28,532 bases of DNA from JAUIAI01 sp049680625 (GTDB lineage Bacteria > Pseudomonadota > Gammaproteobacteria > Burkholderiales > Burkholderiaceae_E): NCBI GenBank assembly GCA_049680625.1, contig JBAUID010000019.1, positions 1-28,532 on the forward strand, read 5' to 3'. Both the position numbers and the translations under genes were made by a program. A model generated the notes under the pieces. It ran no database searches and was not told where the DNA came from. It saw only the letters and a list, made by a program, of their open reading frames with translations. This document shows, piece by piece, positions 8,763 through 15,902 of this stretch; within the stretch, counting starts at the first letter, position 1, and each line of letters starts with the position of its first letter.

Positions 8763-8778
8763 CATTGAATGTTCAATG
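8763..8778. promoter_or_regulatory. 16-bp palindrome, possible TetR-type operator
   Basis: Perfect inverted repeat: arm CATTGAA, centre TG, arm TTCAATG. The short spacing and ATTGAA/TTCAAT arms resemble operators of TetR-family regulators such as BetI. It lies 80 bases before the hydrolase start and 255 bases before the ThDP gene. The regulator is not in the window. Confidence 0.5.
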
Positions 8779-8825
8779 AGCGCCGCAAGCCAGTGCGGCA
8801 AACTCGCATGTGTGTGCGAAAGATT

Positions 8826-8839
8826 GTTGCATAGGCAAC
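8826..8839. promoter_or_regulatory. Short hairpin dyad
   Basis: Arms GTTGC and GCAAC with a 4-base ATAG loop. It is short enough to occur by chance, but it lies in a cluster of dyads in the divergent control region. No T-run follows on either strand, so it is not an intrinsic terminator. Confidence 0.3.
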
Positions 8840-8885
8840 GATCGTGCACAATGGTGATTACGTGGCGAAAGTAGCCGCTTGAAGT

Positions 8886-8897
8886 GTCACGCGTGAC
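8886..8897. promoter_or_regulatory. 12-bp perfect palindrome
   Basis: GTCACGCGTGAC reads the same on both strands. It lies 136 bases before the ThDP gene, in the divergent control region, and is a possible dimer binding site. No known regulator consensus is claimed. Confidence 0.35.
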
Positions 8898-8947
8898 CCA
8901 CGCAAGGTGCTGCTTGCTGAGTTGATCGACTTTGCTGATCACGAACT

Positions 8948-8982
8948 GGCCGACAATGAATTGTCGGCCTGAATTGTCGGCC
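8948..8982. promoter_or_regulatory. Perfect 22-bp palindrome plus a third half-site
   Basis: Left arm GGCCGACAAT (8948-8957), 2-base centre GA, right arm ATTGTCGGCC (8960-8969), then a second identical right arm at 8973-8982. A 10-base perfect arm is very unlikely by chance. It ends 50 bases before the ThDP enzyme start, where a repressor site or an mRNA leader stem-loop would act. No T-run follows, so it is not an ordinary terminator. The extra half-site, 13 bases from the previous one, suggests cooperative binding or a local duplication. Confidence 0.6.
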
Positions 8983-9032
8983 AAAAATGCCAAAGAAAAT
9001 ACCAAAGAACACACGAGCCAGGAAATCCAGCC

Positions 9033-10661
9033 ATGTCCGAAACCGTTGCGAGTACTGTCGTTGATGCATTAATTACCAACGGCATTGAACATTTGTATTG
9101 TCTCCCGGGTGTCCAGAACGACGAATTCTTTGATGCGTTGTATGACAAACAAGGCCTGTTGCCACCGGTGCAGGCGCGCCATGAACAAGGCGCCGCTTAC
9201 ATGGCATTGGGCGCTGCGCTGGCGACGGGTAAGCCGCAGGCATTTTGTCTTGTACCAGGGCCCGGTTTTCTGAACGGCACAGCAGCACTGGCTACTGCGT
9301 ATGCTGTTAACGCACCCGTTCTGGCGCTTATCGGGCAGATTCCGCTCGGCGCTATTGGCAAAGATCTTGGTTTGTTGCACGAGATTCCCGACCAGTTGGG
9401 CACCATGGAGCGTCTCACCAAACAGGCGACCCAGGTTACCGGTGGGAATGACGTGACCGCTGTTTTGAACAAGACTTTCACCGCGTTGGTTTCGGGGCGG
9501 CCACGTCCGGTGGGTGTTGAAGTACCAGTGAACACATGGAAACAACCAGTGACCAGTGGCCCGATAGTTAAGGCTGCGCCGCTCGCATCGCCAGCGCCGG
9601 ATACCGACAAAATTGATCAGGCCGCTAAATTGCTAGCGGGTTCGCGCCGACCAATGATTGTCGTCGGCAGCGGTGCTCAGGCTTTCAGTACTGAAGTCCG
9701 TCAACTTGCCGAGATGTTTGATGCCCCGGTGATGGCTTTTCGAAACGGGCGCGGGGTATTGGCCAGTGATCACGAGTTAAGTATTAATACTCCGGTTGCC
9801 CACGATTTATGGCGCACCGTAGACCTTGTTGTGGGCCTGGGTACCCGTCTTCAGACGCCACTATCGCAGTGGGGCGTGGATGAGCAGTTGCAAGTGATCC
9901 ATATTGATATCGACCCGCAGGAAATTGGGCGTAGTCATCAACCGACTATTGGTATTCATGCCGATCTTGCTGATGCGTTACCAGGGCTTATCCAGGCAGG
10001 CCAGGGGCATGAAGCCCGTCATGCAGACTGGAAAGCGCTGGTCCGGAAAACCAAGGAGCGGTTTAATAAAATCTGTCTTGATCAGCTTGGCCCGCAGATG
10101 GCCTGGCTGTCAGCCATCCGCGATGTTTTACCCAGGAACGGATTGTTTGTTGATGAACTGACCCAGGTGGGTTATGTGTCGCGGTTTGCCTTCCCGGTGT
10201 ACGAGCCGCGGACTTTTCTATCGACTGGATATCTTGGCAACCTGGGTTGGGGGTTTGCCAGCGCCCTCGGTGCCGCCCATGCCAGGCCTGATGTTCCGGT
10301 GGTATCAATATCGGGGGACGGTGGCGCTTTGTATACGATCAGTGAACTGGCAACGGCTATGCGCCACAATATATCGGTTACCAGCATCGTGTTTAACGAC
10401 AATGCGTTTGGCAATGTCCGGCGCGGGCAGATTGAAACATACAACAACCGTCCGATTGCCTCCGATCTGTCCAGCCCGGATTTTGTCAAACTGGCGCAGA
10501 GCTTTGGCGCGCAGGGTTTACTTGCCAGCACACCGGATGAGCTGAGAACCCAGTTGGCAATTGCCATTGCCTATAAGGGCCCAACTGTTATCGAAGTGCC
10601 GGTTGGTGATTTCCCTTCACCGTGGGATTTTGTCCTGATGCCAAAGCTGCGTGGCAAATAA
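9033..10661 (+). CDS. ThDP-dependent enzyme, acetolactate-synthase-like
   Basis: Thiamine-diphosphate enzyme of the acetolactate synthase/decarboxylase superfamily, 542 residues, with the usual order: pyrimidine-binding domain (1-165), central domain (190-330) and pyrophosphate-binding domain (360-530). The cofactor-activating Glu51 is in RHEQGAAYMA. The diphosphate motif starts at Gly428-Asp-Gly and closes with FNDNAFGN, where Asn-Asp replaces the usual Asn-Asn. It is shorter than catabolic acetolactate synthases and lacks the N-terminus I would expect for sulfoacetaldehyde acetyltransferase, so a 2-ketoacid decarboxylase or carboligase of unknown substrate is the safe call. AGGA at 9020-9023 precedes the ATG. 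It stands alone on the plus strand behind a palindrome-rich leader. Confidence 0.88.
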   Translation: MSETVASTVVDALITNGIEHLYCLPGVQNDEFFDALYDKQGLLPPVQARHEQGAAYMALGAALATGKPQAFCLVPGPGFLNGTAALATAYAVNAPVLALIGQIPLGAIGKDLGLLHEIPDQLGTMERLTKQATQVTGGNDVTAVLNKTFTALVSGRPRPVGVEVPVNTWKQPVTSGPIVKAAPLASPAPDTDKIDQAAKLLAGSRRPMIVVGSGAQAFSTEVRQLAEMFDAPVMAFRNGRGVLASDHELSINTPVAHDLWRTVDLVVGLGTRLQTPLSQWGVDEQLQVIHIDIDPQEIGRSHQPTIGIHADLADALPGLIQAGQGHEARHADWKALVRKTKERFNKICLDQLGPQMAWLSAIRDVLPRNGLFVDELTQVGYVSRFAFPVYEPRTFLSTGYLGNLGWGFASALGAAHARPDVPVVSISGDGGALYTISELATAMRHNISVTSIVFNDNAFGNVRRGQIETYNNRPIASDLSSPDFVKLAQSFGAQGLLASTPDELRTQLAIAIAYKGPTVIEVPVGDFPSPWDFVLMPKLRGK

Positions 10662-10682
10662 AAATGCTGACTGTATTGGGCT

Positions 10683-10715
10683 GGGCTTAGTTGGGGCTTA
10701 GTTGGGGGTTAGTTG
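10683..10715 (+). repeat. Three 11-bp tandem repeats between convergent genes
   Basis: GGGCTTAGTTG occurs at 10683-10693 and 10694-10704, with a one-base variant (GGGGTTAGTTG) at 10705-10715. Because the period is 11, the TAG in each copy falls in a different forward frame, giving a stop in all three. It lies just after the ThDP gene stop and before the convergent end of the methyltransferase gene. Confidence 0.85.
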
Positions 10716-10728
10716 AGCGTAGTCCGGC

Positions 10729-11892
10729 CTAGTGGCGCCAAAGCTTGTCTGATGCCAGGTTCGCCCCGTCACGCATGGCAGCTAGTTTTTGCCAGACAAG
10801 GCTTGGGAACACGCGGGGCCGGCTTGCAACTGTCGAGAATCCGCAATCGGTTCCGGCCACTATACGATCACGGCCAACCACGTTAGCAAAACGCAGGAGT
10901 CGTTGAGCAACCAACTCAGGATGTTCGACGCAGTTAGAGTTGGTGTCCAGTACCCCGGGTACTAAAACCTTGTGATCCGGGATATCGTTGCGGCGCTCTT
11001 CAAAGGTGGCTACTTCGTGGTTGTGGCGGGCATTTGCCGATTCGAACAGAATGTAAGCTGGCCTGGCCTGCATCACAATATCAAACACTTCACTGATTGG
11101 TATGTCATGGGTATGTGGACCGGGGTAGTTGCCCCAGCACAAGTGCATACGCATGCGTTCAGGCGGAATATTTCGCGTCGCATGGTTCAGTGCGAGCATA
11201 TTGCGATGGGCCGCGCGTTTGAACTGATCGAGGGACAAATCGGTGTAAGCGGTGTGTCGGCCCATTGCGAGGTCGGGCGCATCCAGTTGCAGGTCAAAAC
11301 CGGCGTTAACAATCGACTCGTACTCGTTTTGCAAGACCTGGGCTAAAGCAGATACGTAGTCATCGTCTGATTGGTAGTACTGATTTGGCATGAATATTGA
11401 AATAACCCCGGGTGAAGCCGCATTCATAAACGCGCGCATCGGTTGGTGGGTTTGTATCGCCAGTGAAAAATTATCCAGGTCTGCCTGCAGCGCACTGGTA
11501 TCTTTAACCGCCAATGGCCCGGTGCAAGCTGGCGGTTTTAAAGGGTTGGCCACGCCGCTGGATCTTAAGTGTTCGGCAAATTCTTTGTTCTCGACCAGGT
11601 CGGCAGGTGCCAGTAGCTGGGTTTCGCTTTCGCCATCAAAGCCTGCTATCCGGTGCTTCATATAGTTGGTGTATGACCACTTTGACATTTCACCGTCAGA
11701 TACGATATCAACGCCGGCCTGAATTTGTTTCCCAACAATATCGGTAACCGACTCGCTTACCGCGGCAGCCAGTTCTACAGCATCTACCGGCCCACCTTCG
11801 TCTTGTTTCATCAGCAGGGGAATGAGGCTGGCTGGGCGGGGTAAACTGCCAACATGGGTTGTTAAGATGCGTTTTTCAGTCGAGTTATCCAA
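10729..11892 (-). CDS. MetE C-terminal-like (cobalamin-independent methionine synthase family) protein
   Basis: Protein of 387 residues corresponding to the catalytic barrel of cobalamin-independent methionine synthase, without the MetE N-terminal barrel, as in YxjG/YxjH proteins. It opens with the family motif TTHVGSLPRP. The zinc ligands appear intact: His250 and Cys252 (HLCWGNYPGPH), Glu284 (FESANARH) and Cys350 (GTDCGFST). It probably transfers a methyl group to a thiol acceptor, but the donor is unknown and need not be a folate. The start is TTG, preceded by GGGAG with a 7-base spacer; the start codon overlaps a run of eight T on the coding strand. It is divergent from the arylsulfotransferase-like gene and convergent with the ThDP gene. 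Confidence 0.88.
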   Translation of the reverse strand: MDNSTEKRILTTHVGSLPRPASLIPLLMKQDEGGPVDAVELAAAVSESVTDIVGKQIQAGVDIVSDGEMSKWSYTNYMKHRIAGFDGESETQLLAPADLVENKEFAEHLRSSGVANPLKPPACTGPLAVKDTSALQADLDNFSLAIQTHQPMRAFMNAASPGVISIFMPNQYYQSDDDYVSALAQVLQNEYESIVNAGFDLQLDAPDLAMGRHTAYTDLSLDQFKRAAHRNMLALNHATRNIPPERMRMHLCWGNYPGPHTHDIPISEVFDIVMQARPAYILFESANARHNHEVATFEERRNDIPDHKVLVPGVLDTNSNCVEHPELVAQRLLRFANVVGRDRIVAGTDCGFSTVASRPRVFPSLVWQKLAAMRDGANLASDKLWRH

Positions 11893-11948
11893 AAAAAATC
11901 TCCCGTGTATATCAGCTGGTGGCTCTGTGTTGTTGGTGCCGGACTATA

Positions 11949-11980
11949 TTAAGTTGGTGAATTAAAAATGGCTAACTTAA
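11949..11980. promoter_or_regulatory. Inverted repeat in divergent promoter region
   Basis: Perfect 7-base arms TTAAGTT (11949-11955) and AACTTAA (11974-11980), 18 bases apart, in the 161-base gap between the MetE-like gene and the arylsulfotransferase-like gene. An AT-rich spacer lies between the arms. It could be a shared operator; the regulator is unknown. Confidence 0.35.
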
Positions 11981-12053
11981 GGCGACTGAACTGTGACTGA
12001 TACTATTTTGTCGTTCGTTGTACTGATGATCAACGGATTCAAAGAGGTTTGCG

Positions 12054-13268
12054 ATGGCGCCGGAGTTTTCTGTTATTCATGCCACCCCAGGCAGTCACCA
12101 GGGTCTAGTTGTTCTGACCGTGGGTCGTAACACACGTGCAATTCACTCAAATAGCGAGTTCGAGGCCATTATCGCCCTGAATGCCAGTGGTGAAATCGTC
12201 TGGACAAAAATGATGGACTTTGCGCTGATGGATTGTCGTCAATCGCGCCGGGGCAGCCTGCTTGTTATGGGTACAACAGGGGTTGCCGAAGAACTGGCCT
12301 TTGACGGGACGCTTGTTAACCGATGGTACTGCCCGGATCGTTTTCCCGAAGGCACCACCGGTACCCCACTGCCGACAATGAAAATTCATCACGCTATCAG
12401 CGAATTGAGTGACGGATTGCTGGCGACGGTGTCGATACGCGAGCATCCGCTCGAAAATCCCGAACCGGATTGGCAACGTTTCATGTCTGACACGATTGTT
12501 CTGTTCAATCGGGAAGGCACCATCCATATGGAACTCGACCTGATCGACCTGCTTGATACTGCACGAATAACAACCGATGGCCGACTGCCGTATTGGCGAT
12601 TCCAGGGCTGGTCAGAAACAATGGACTGGTCACATGCGAACTCCATCATCGAAGATCCGGCTGATGGCGGCTTGTTATTGTCACTGCGTCATCAGGACGC
12701 CATTATTAAAGTCAGTCGGTCTGGCGAGCTGGTCTGGATTCTCGGCAACCCATTAGATTGGGGCGGGCAGTGGCAGGATCGCTTGTTAAAAATTGACGGC
12801 GGGCCGCCGTTTTTCCATCAGCATGATGTGAGTATCACGTCGTACGGGGAGCTTATGTTGTTCGACAACGGCGCCAACCCTGATCAGCCAATTGATACCC
12901 ACCAAAGTTCGGTTTTGTGTTTTCGGATCGACGAAGCAGCCATGACCGCTACTGAAACATGGCGGTTTGGCAGTGACTTTCTGCCTTATTCAACTTACGT
13001 TAGCGGTGTCTGTGAACTGGACAATAAAAACGTATTTGTCGCCTGTACCGGCTTGAAGCACGATTCGAACGGCCGGCGTGTCAAGTTGCCCCCAAAAGGC
13101 GTCGGGGCAATTGAAGTGTTTGAAGTCGCCCGCACCGGACCAAACACTGGTACGTGTGTATTTCATGCCCGGCTGGAGGACAAAAACGCGCTACCAGATG
13201 CGGGTTGGCATGGATTTCGGCCAGAATTCCTGGATACGCAGACTGCCGCCAGATTGCTTTCGGCTTAG
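12054..13268 (+). CDS. Arylsulfotransferase (ASST) family protein
   Basis: Beta-propeller protein of 404 residues of the arylsulfotransferase family. Repeated blade motifs of the type ALNASGEIVW, VSRSGELVWILG and DWSHANSI are visible, and several His residues sit in family-like contexts (KIHHAI, SHANS, RHQDAI, HQHDVS). Typical AssT enzymes are periplasmic and move sulfate between phenols. This protein has no signal peptide and is much shorter than the roughly 600-residue E. coli-type enzyme, so a cytoplasmic role, or a non-sulfotransferase propeller role, is possible. AAAGAGG at 12041-12047 lies 6 bases before the ATG. It is divergent from the MetE-like gene. A sulfatase is encoded about 4 kb away. 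Confidence 0.85.
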   Translation: MAPEFSVIHATPGSHQGLVVLTVGRNTRAIHSNSEFEAIIALNASGEIVWTKMMDFALMDCRQSRRGSLLVMGTTGVAEELAFDGTLVNRWYCPDRFPEGTTGTPLPTMKIHHAISELSDGLLATVSIREHPLENPEPDWQRFMSDTIVLFNREGTIHMELDLIDLLDTARITTDGRLPYWRFQGWSETMDWSHANSIIEDPADGGLLLSLRHQDAIIKVSRSGELVWILGNPLDWGGQWQDRLLKIDGGPPFFHQHDVSITSYGELMLFDNGANPDQPIDTHQSSVLCFRIDEAAMTATETWRFGSDFLPYSTYVSGVCELDNKNVFVACTGLKHDSNGRRVKLPPKGVGAIEVFEVARTGPNTGTCVFHARLEDKNALPDAGWHGFRPEFLDTQTAARLLSA

Positions 13269-13357
13269 CGTCGTAAGTTACCAGACCTGACGACGACCCA
13301 CGGTTCGCGCGAATTGCCGGGGTTCGCCAGGGTTACCTCCAGCGTGGCGGCGCCGGG

Positions 13358-14410
13358 TCAGCCTTTGGCGCAGTCGGGAACTTTATAGCCTGCTTCTTCC
13401 CAGGCGGCAACGGCGCCCGGATGATATTTAAGCGGCATCGCGCCACAGAATCCACTGGTCACAGCATCTAGAACTGCCAGGCTGATATTGCGGGCAAACG
13501 GTGCCTTGGCCTTTAGCGCATCCAGGGTCGCGATGTGGGCAGCAGTCAGTGCCTTGGCCAATTGAACATCCATGTCTTTATGAACTATTTCTGCGCCGGT
13601 AGTGACGACGGCGCGAAAGCTGTCGTCTTCAGAGACAACCGTGACGCTGTCGCCATATCCAAGATCATTGACCTTAAGCATTACCGGCGCATTACCCGGT
13701 GCACTGGCCCACTTGGAAAATCTACTGTCGGCAAATTTTGCTTTCGGTATAGACCACAACGTGACTTTTCCGGAACCGGTCGCAGTAATGATTCGATCTG
13801 ACGGGAAGGTGCCGGGAATCACAAAGGCATCGGCTGAGCCGTCACTGATTGTTTTGCCGGTCTGACCCCAGTTCACCTGCAAACCCTTGTAGTCGTCACC
13901 TTCTTTCAGCCCGGCAACCAGTTGAATCATTTGTCGCGCAATCGTCAGTGCAGCGCCACGCGGCGGACCGTTAAACACGGTTTTTCCCTTGAGCCCGTCC
14001 CATCCGTTCAGATTGGTGCTGTCAAATGCAAACAAAGAGATGGCACCAAAATTGTACGGATACAAGGCGCGCAAATTACCGGCCAGTGCGGCGCCGGCCT
14101 CTCCTTGTTTGGAATACGGGCCCCGTCCTTTTTGTAAAAGGAAGGGCAATATTAGTGGTGCCGGGGCAATATCTGTGCGCCCTTCAGCAACATTGAGGAC
14201 CGAATTGGTTAGCGTTTGCCCGGACTGAATTTGCAGGTTGGCTATGCCTTTGTCGGATGCGACTTCACTCAAGTGAGTCATGGTCAGATAGGGGGCGCCA
14301 CCTGGTACGGTTGTTTCTGCACTCAGATTAAGCTGTGCAACGCAGGCGCCTGAGTACAAGGCCAGGGCACCTGCAAAGCTGACAACAAGTAACGAATTTC
14401 TCGGTGACAT
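13358..14410 (-). CDS. TAXI family TRAP transporter substrate-binding protein
   Basis: Periplasmic binding protein of 350 residues. A clear signal peptide covers residues 1 to about 25 (hydrophobic LLVVSFAGALAL, then a VAQ cleavage region). The mature part follows the TAXI-TRAP pattern: a GGAPY start, an NVAEGRTDIA segment near residue 75, and a GLKGKTVFNGPPRGAA segment. Such proteins deliver carboxylates or other small anions to a DctQM-type permease, but no permease genes are next to it, so it is an orphan here. AGGAG precedes the ATG by about 8 bases. It is divergent from a FAD-dependent oxidoreductase, which may use the imported compound. Confidence 0.87.
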   Translation of the reverse strand: MSPRNSLLVVSFAGALALYSGACVAQLNLSAETTVPGGAPYLTMTHLSEVASDKGIANLQIQSGQTLTNSVLNVAEGRTDIAPAPLILPFLLQKGRGPYSKQGEAGAALAGNLRALYPYNFGAISLFAFDSTNLNGWDGLKGKTVFNGPPRGAALTIARQMIQLVAGLKEGDDYKGLQVNWGQTGKTISDGSADAFVIPGTFPSDRIITATGSGKVTLWSIPKAKFADSRFSKWASAPGNAPVMLKVNDLGYGDSVTVVSEDDSFRAVVTTGAEIVHKDMDVQLAKALTAAHIATLDALKAKAPFARNISLAVLDAVTSGFCGAMPLKYHPGAVAAWEEAGYKVPDCAKG

Positions 14411-14461
14411 GAGGGGTTCTCCTGTAGTGCGGTTAGCGGGCCTGAAGCCAAACCCAACCCG

Positions 14462-14486
14462 TGACAGATGTTGAACGCTGACAGAT
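14462..14486. promoter_or_regulatory. Direct repeat in divergent promoter region
   Basis: TGACAGAT occurs at 14462-14469 and again at 14479-14486, in the 169-base gap between the TAXI binding protein and the FAD oxidoreductase. The 17-base repeat period is compatible with an activator bound in tandem, but this is weak evidence. Confidence 0.3.
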
Positions 14487-14579
14487 TTTTTGAGGTTAAA
14501 TCAAGAATTAAGATGGTCATTCCATTCTTTGCGTTGAACCGAGGCTTTGTTGGCCTGTAAACACCGGAGTAATTACTCA

Positions 14580-15809
14580 ATGGCTCAGACATCCCCGCGT
14601 CAAATAACAAATATACCCACACGGTCGAGCTACGATGTTGTGATTGTCGGTGGCGCAATGCTTGGCTCGTCAACAGCCTGGTTTTTAACGGACAGTGCCG
14701 ACTTCAATGGCTCCGTACTCGTTGTCGAAAAAGACACCACTTACGAATTCACTTCGACTGCGCGTACAAACAGTTGTATTCGTCAGCAATTTTCGAACGA
14801 AGTGAATATTCGAATCTCTCAGTTTGGTGCGCATTTTATTAAAAATTTCAGGCAGTACATGGGTGGCGACAGCGCAGTGCCGGATGTCGTCTTGCAAAGC
14901 TTTGGTTATATGTATCTGGCCAGCAATCAAGCGTTCGCGACCGTTCTTGCTGAAACTCAGCAATTACAGGCGAAATGTGGTGCCGGCACTCAGATAATGA
15001 CAGCTGACGAAATCAAGCGTGATTACCCCTTCTATAATGTTGACGACATTATTCTCGGTAGTCACAACCGGGTCGACGAGGGTTATTTTGACGGCAACAC
15101 CTTGTTTGACTGGTGGAAACGCTCTGCGCGAGACCGCGGGGTTGAGTACGTGGCCAATGAAGTGGTGGCCATGGCAAAAAACCCATCAGGAACCCGAGTC
15201 GATAGCGTGACCTTAAAGACCGGTGAAGTAATCAATTGTGGCCAGGTCGTGAATGCCTCAGGCCCGCGCGCCGTTTTGACCGCGCGGATGGCGGGCATAG
15301 ACATTCCGGTTGAGCCGCGTAAGCGATATAGCTTTATCTTTGCCGCTGAGAAGCCACTGGATCGTGACTTACCACTGACTATTGACCCCAGTGGTGTCCA
15401 TATGCGAAGTGATGGCTTGTACTACCTGGCGGGGTGCCCGCCCGAGGTTGACCCGGCTGTTGATTACGATGATTTCGATGAAGATCACACGATTTGGGAG
15501 CGAAAAGTCTGGCCGGTTCTTGCCCATCGTATTCCACAGTTTGACGCCATTAAACTAAAGAACTCCTGGGTTGGTCACTATGCGTATAACACCCTGGATC
15601 AAAACGCTATTGTTGGCCCGCATTCGACGGTCGGCAACTTTATATTTGTGAATGGCTTTTCCGGGCACGGCTTTCAGCAGTCACCTGCGATCGGACGGGG
15701 GGTTGCCGAACTGATTGCGTTTGGTGAGTTTCGTGCGCTTGACCTGAGTGCTTTTGGTTATGGTCGAATTGAAAATAATCAGCCTTTTGTTGAAAGAGCA
15801 GTGATATGA
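14580..15809 (+). CDS. FAD-dependent oxidoreductase (DAO/FOXRED1-like)
   Basis: Flavoprotein of the D-amino-acid-oxidase superfamily, 409 residues from ATG 14580. GGAG at 14566-14569 is 10 bases upstream; an in-frame TTG at 14547 lies before that site and is not favoured. The FAD-binding fold is DVVIVGGAMLGSSTAWFL near residues 20-37, with Glu in VVVEKD, followed by STARTNSCIRQQFS. The C-terminal FAD motif is HYAYNTLDQNAIVG and GFSGHGFQQSPAIG. The pattern is closest to sarcosine/dimethylglycine-type and FOXRED1-like oxidases, so an N-methyl or amino substrate is likely. The divergent TAXI binding protein may supply it. Soluble. Confidence 0.9.
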   Translation: MAQTSPRQITNIPTRSSYDVVIVGGAMLGSSTAWFLTDSADFNGSVLVVEKDTTYEFTSTARTNSCIRQQFSNEVNIRISQFGAHFIKNFRQYMGGDSAVPDVVLQSFGYMYLASNQAFATVLAETQQLQAKCGAGTQIMTADEIKRDYPFYNVDDIILGSHNRVDEGYFDGNTLFDWWKRSARDRGVEYVANEVVAMAKNPSGTRVDSVTLKTGEVINCGQVVNASGPRAVLTARMAGIDIPVEPRKRYSFIFAAEKPLDRDLPLTIDPSGVHMRSDGLYYLAGCPPEVDPAVDYDDFDEDHTIWERKVWPVLAHRIPQFDAIKLKNSWVGHYAYNTLDQNAIVGPHSTVGNFIFVNGFSGHGFQQSPAIGRGVAELIAFGEFRALDLSAFGYGRIENNQPFVERAVI

Positions 15810-15902
15810 AACGGCATTCCGCGATTGTCGCTTGCCGATCGCCAGGCTGAGCAGCCGGGTCTTCGGTCTTTGGGTATCGCGTCGCTCTGGCTATCTGTGC
15901 GG

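Larger units (their letters stand above)
8684..9032. promoter_or_regulatory. Divergent control region with several dyads
   Basis: This is the only gene-free stretch longer than 300 bases. It separates the minus-strand hydrolase/sulfatase operon from the plus-strand ThDP enzyme and must hold both promoters. I find four perfect inverted repeats in it, listed separately, and a short direct repeat (CCAAAGAA) just before the ThDP gene. No convincing ORF, tRNA or riboswitch is visible, and no regulator gene lies next to it. Confidence 0.6.

Noticed and set aside
9033..10661. ThDP enzyme as sulfoacetaldehyde acetyltransferase (Xsc), completing the SauS-like pathway
   Set aside because: It is shorter than Xsc and its N-terminus and central sequence do not look like Xsc as I know it; it is also 5 kb from the dehydrogenase and separately transcribed.
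13269..13295. Inverted repeat CGTCGT/ACGACG between convergent genes as a terminator
   Set aside because: The arms are 6 bp with a 15-base loop and no T-run; probably chance.
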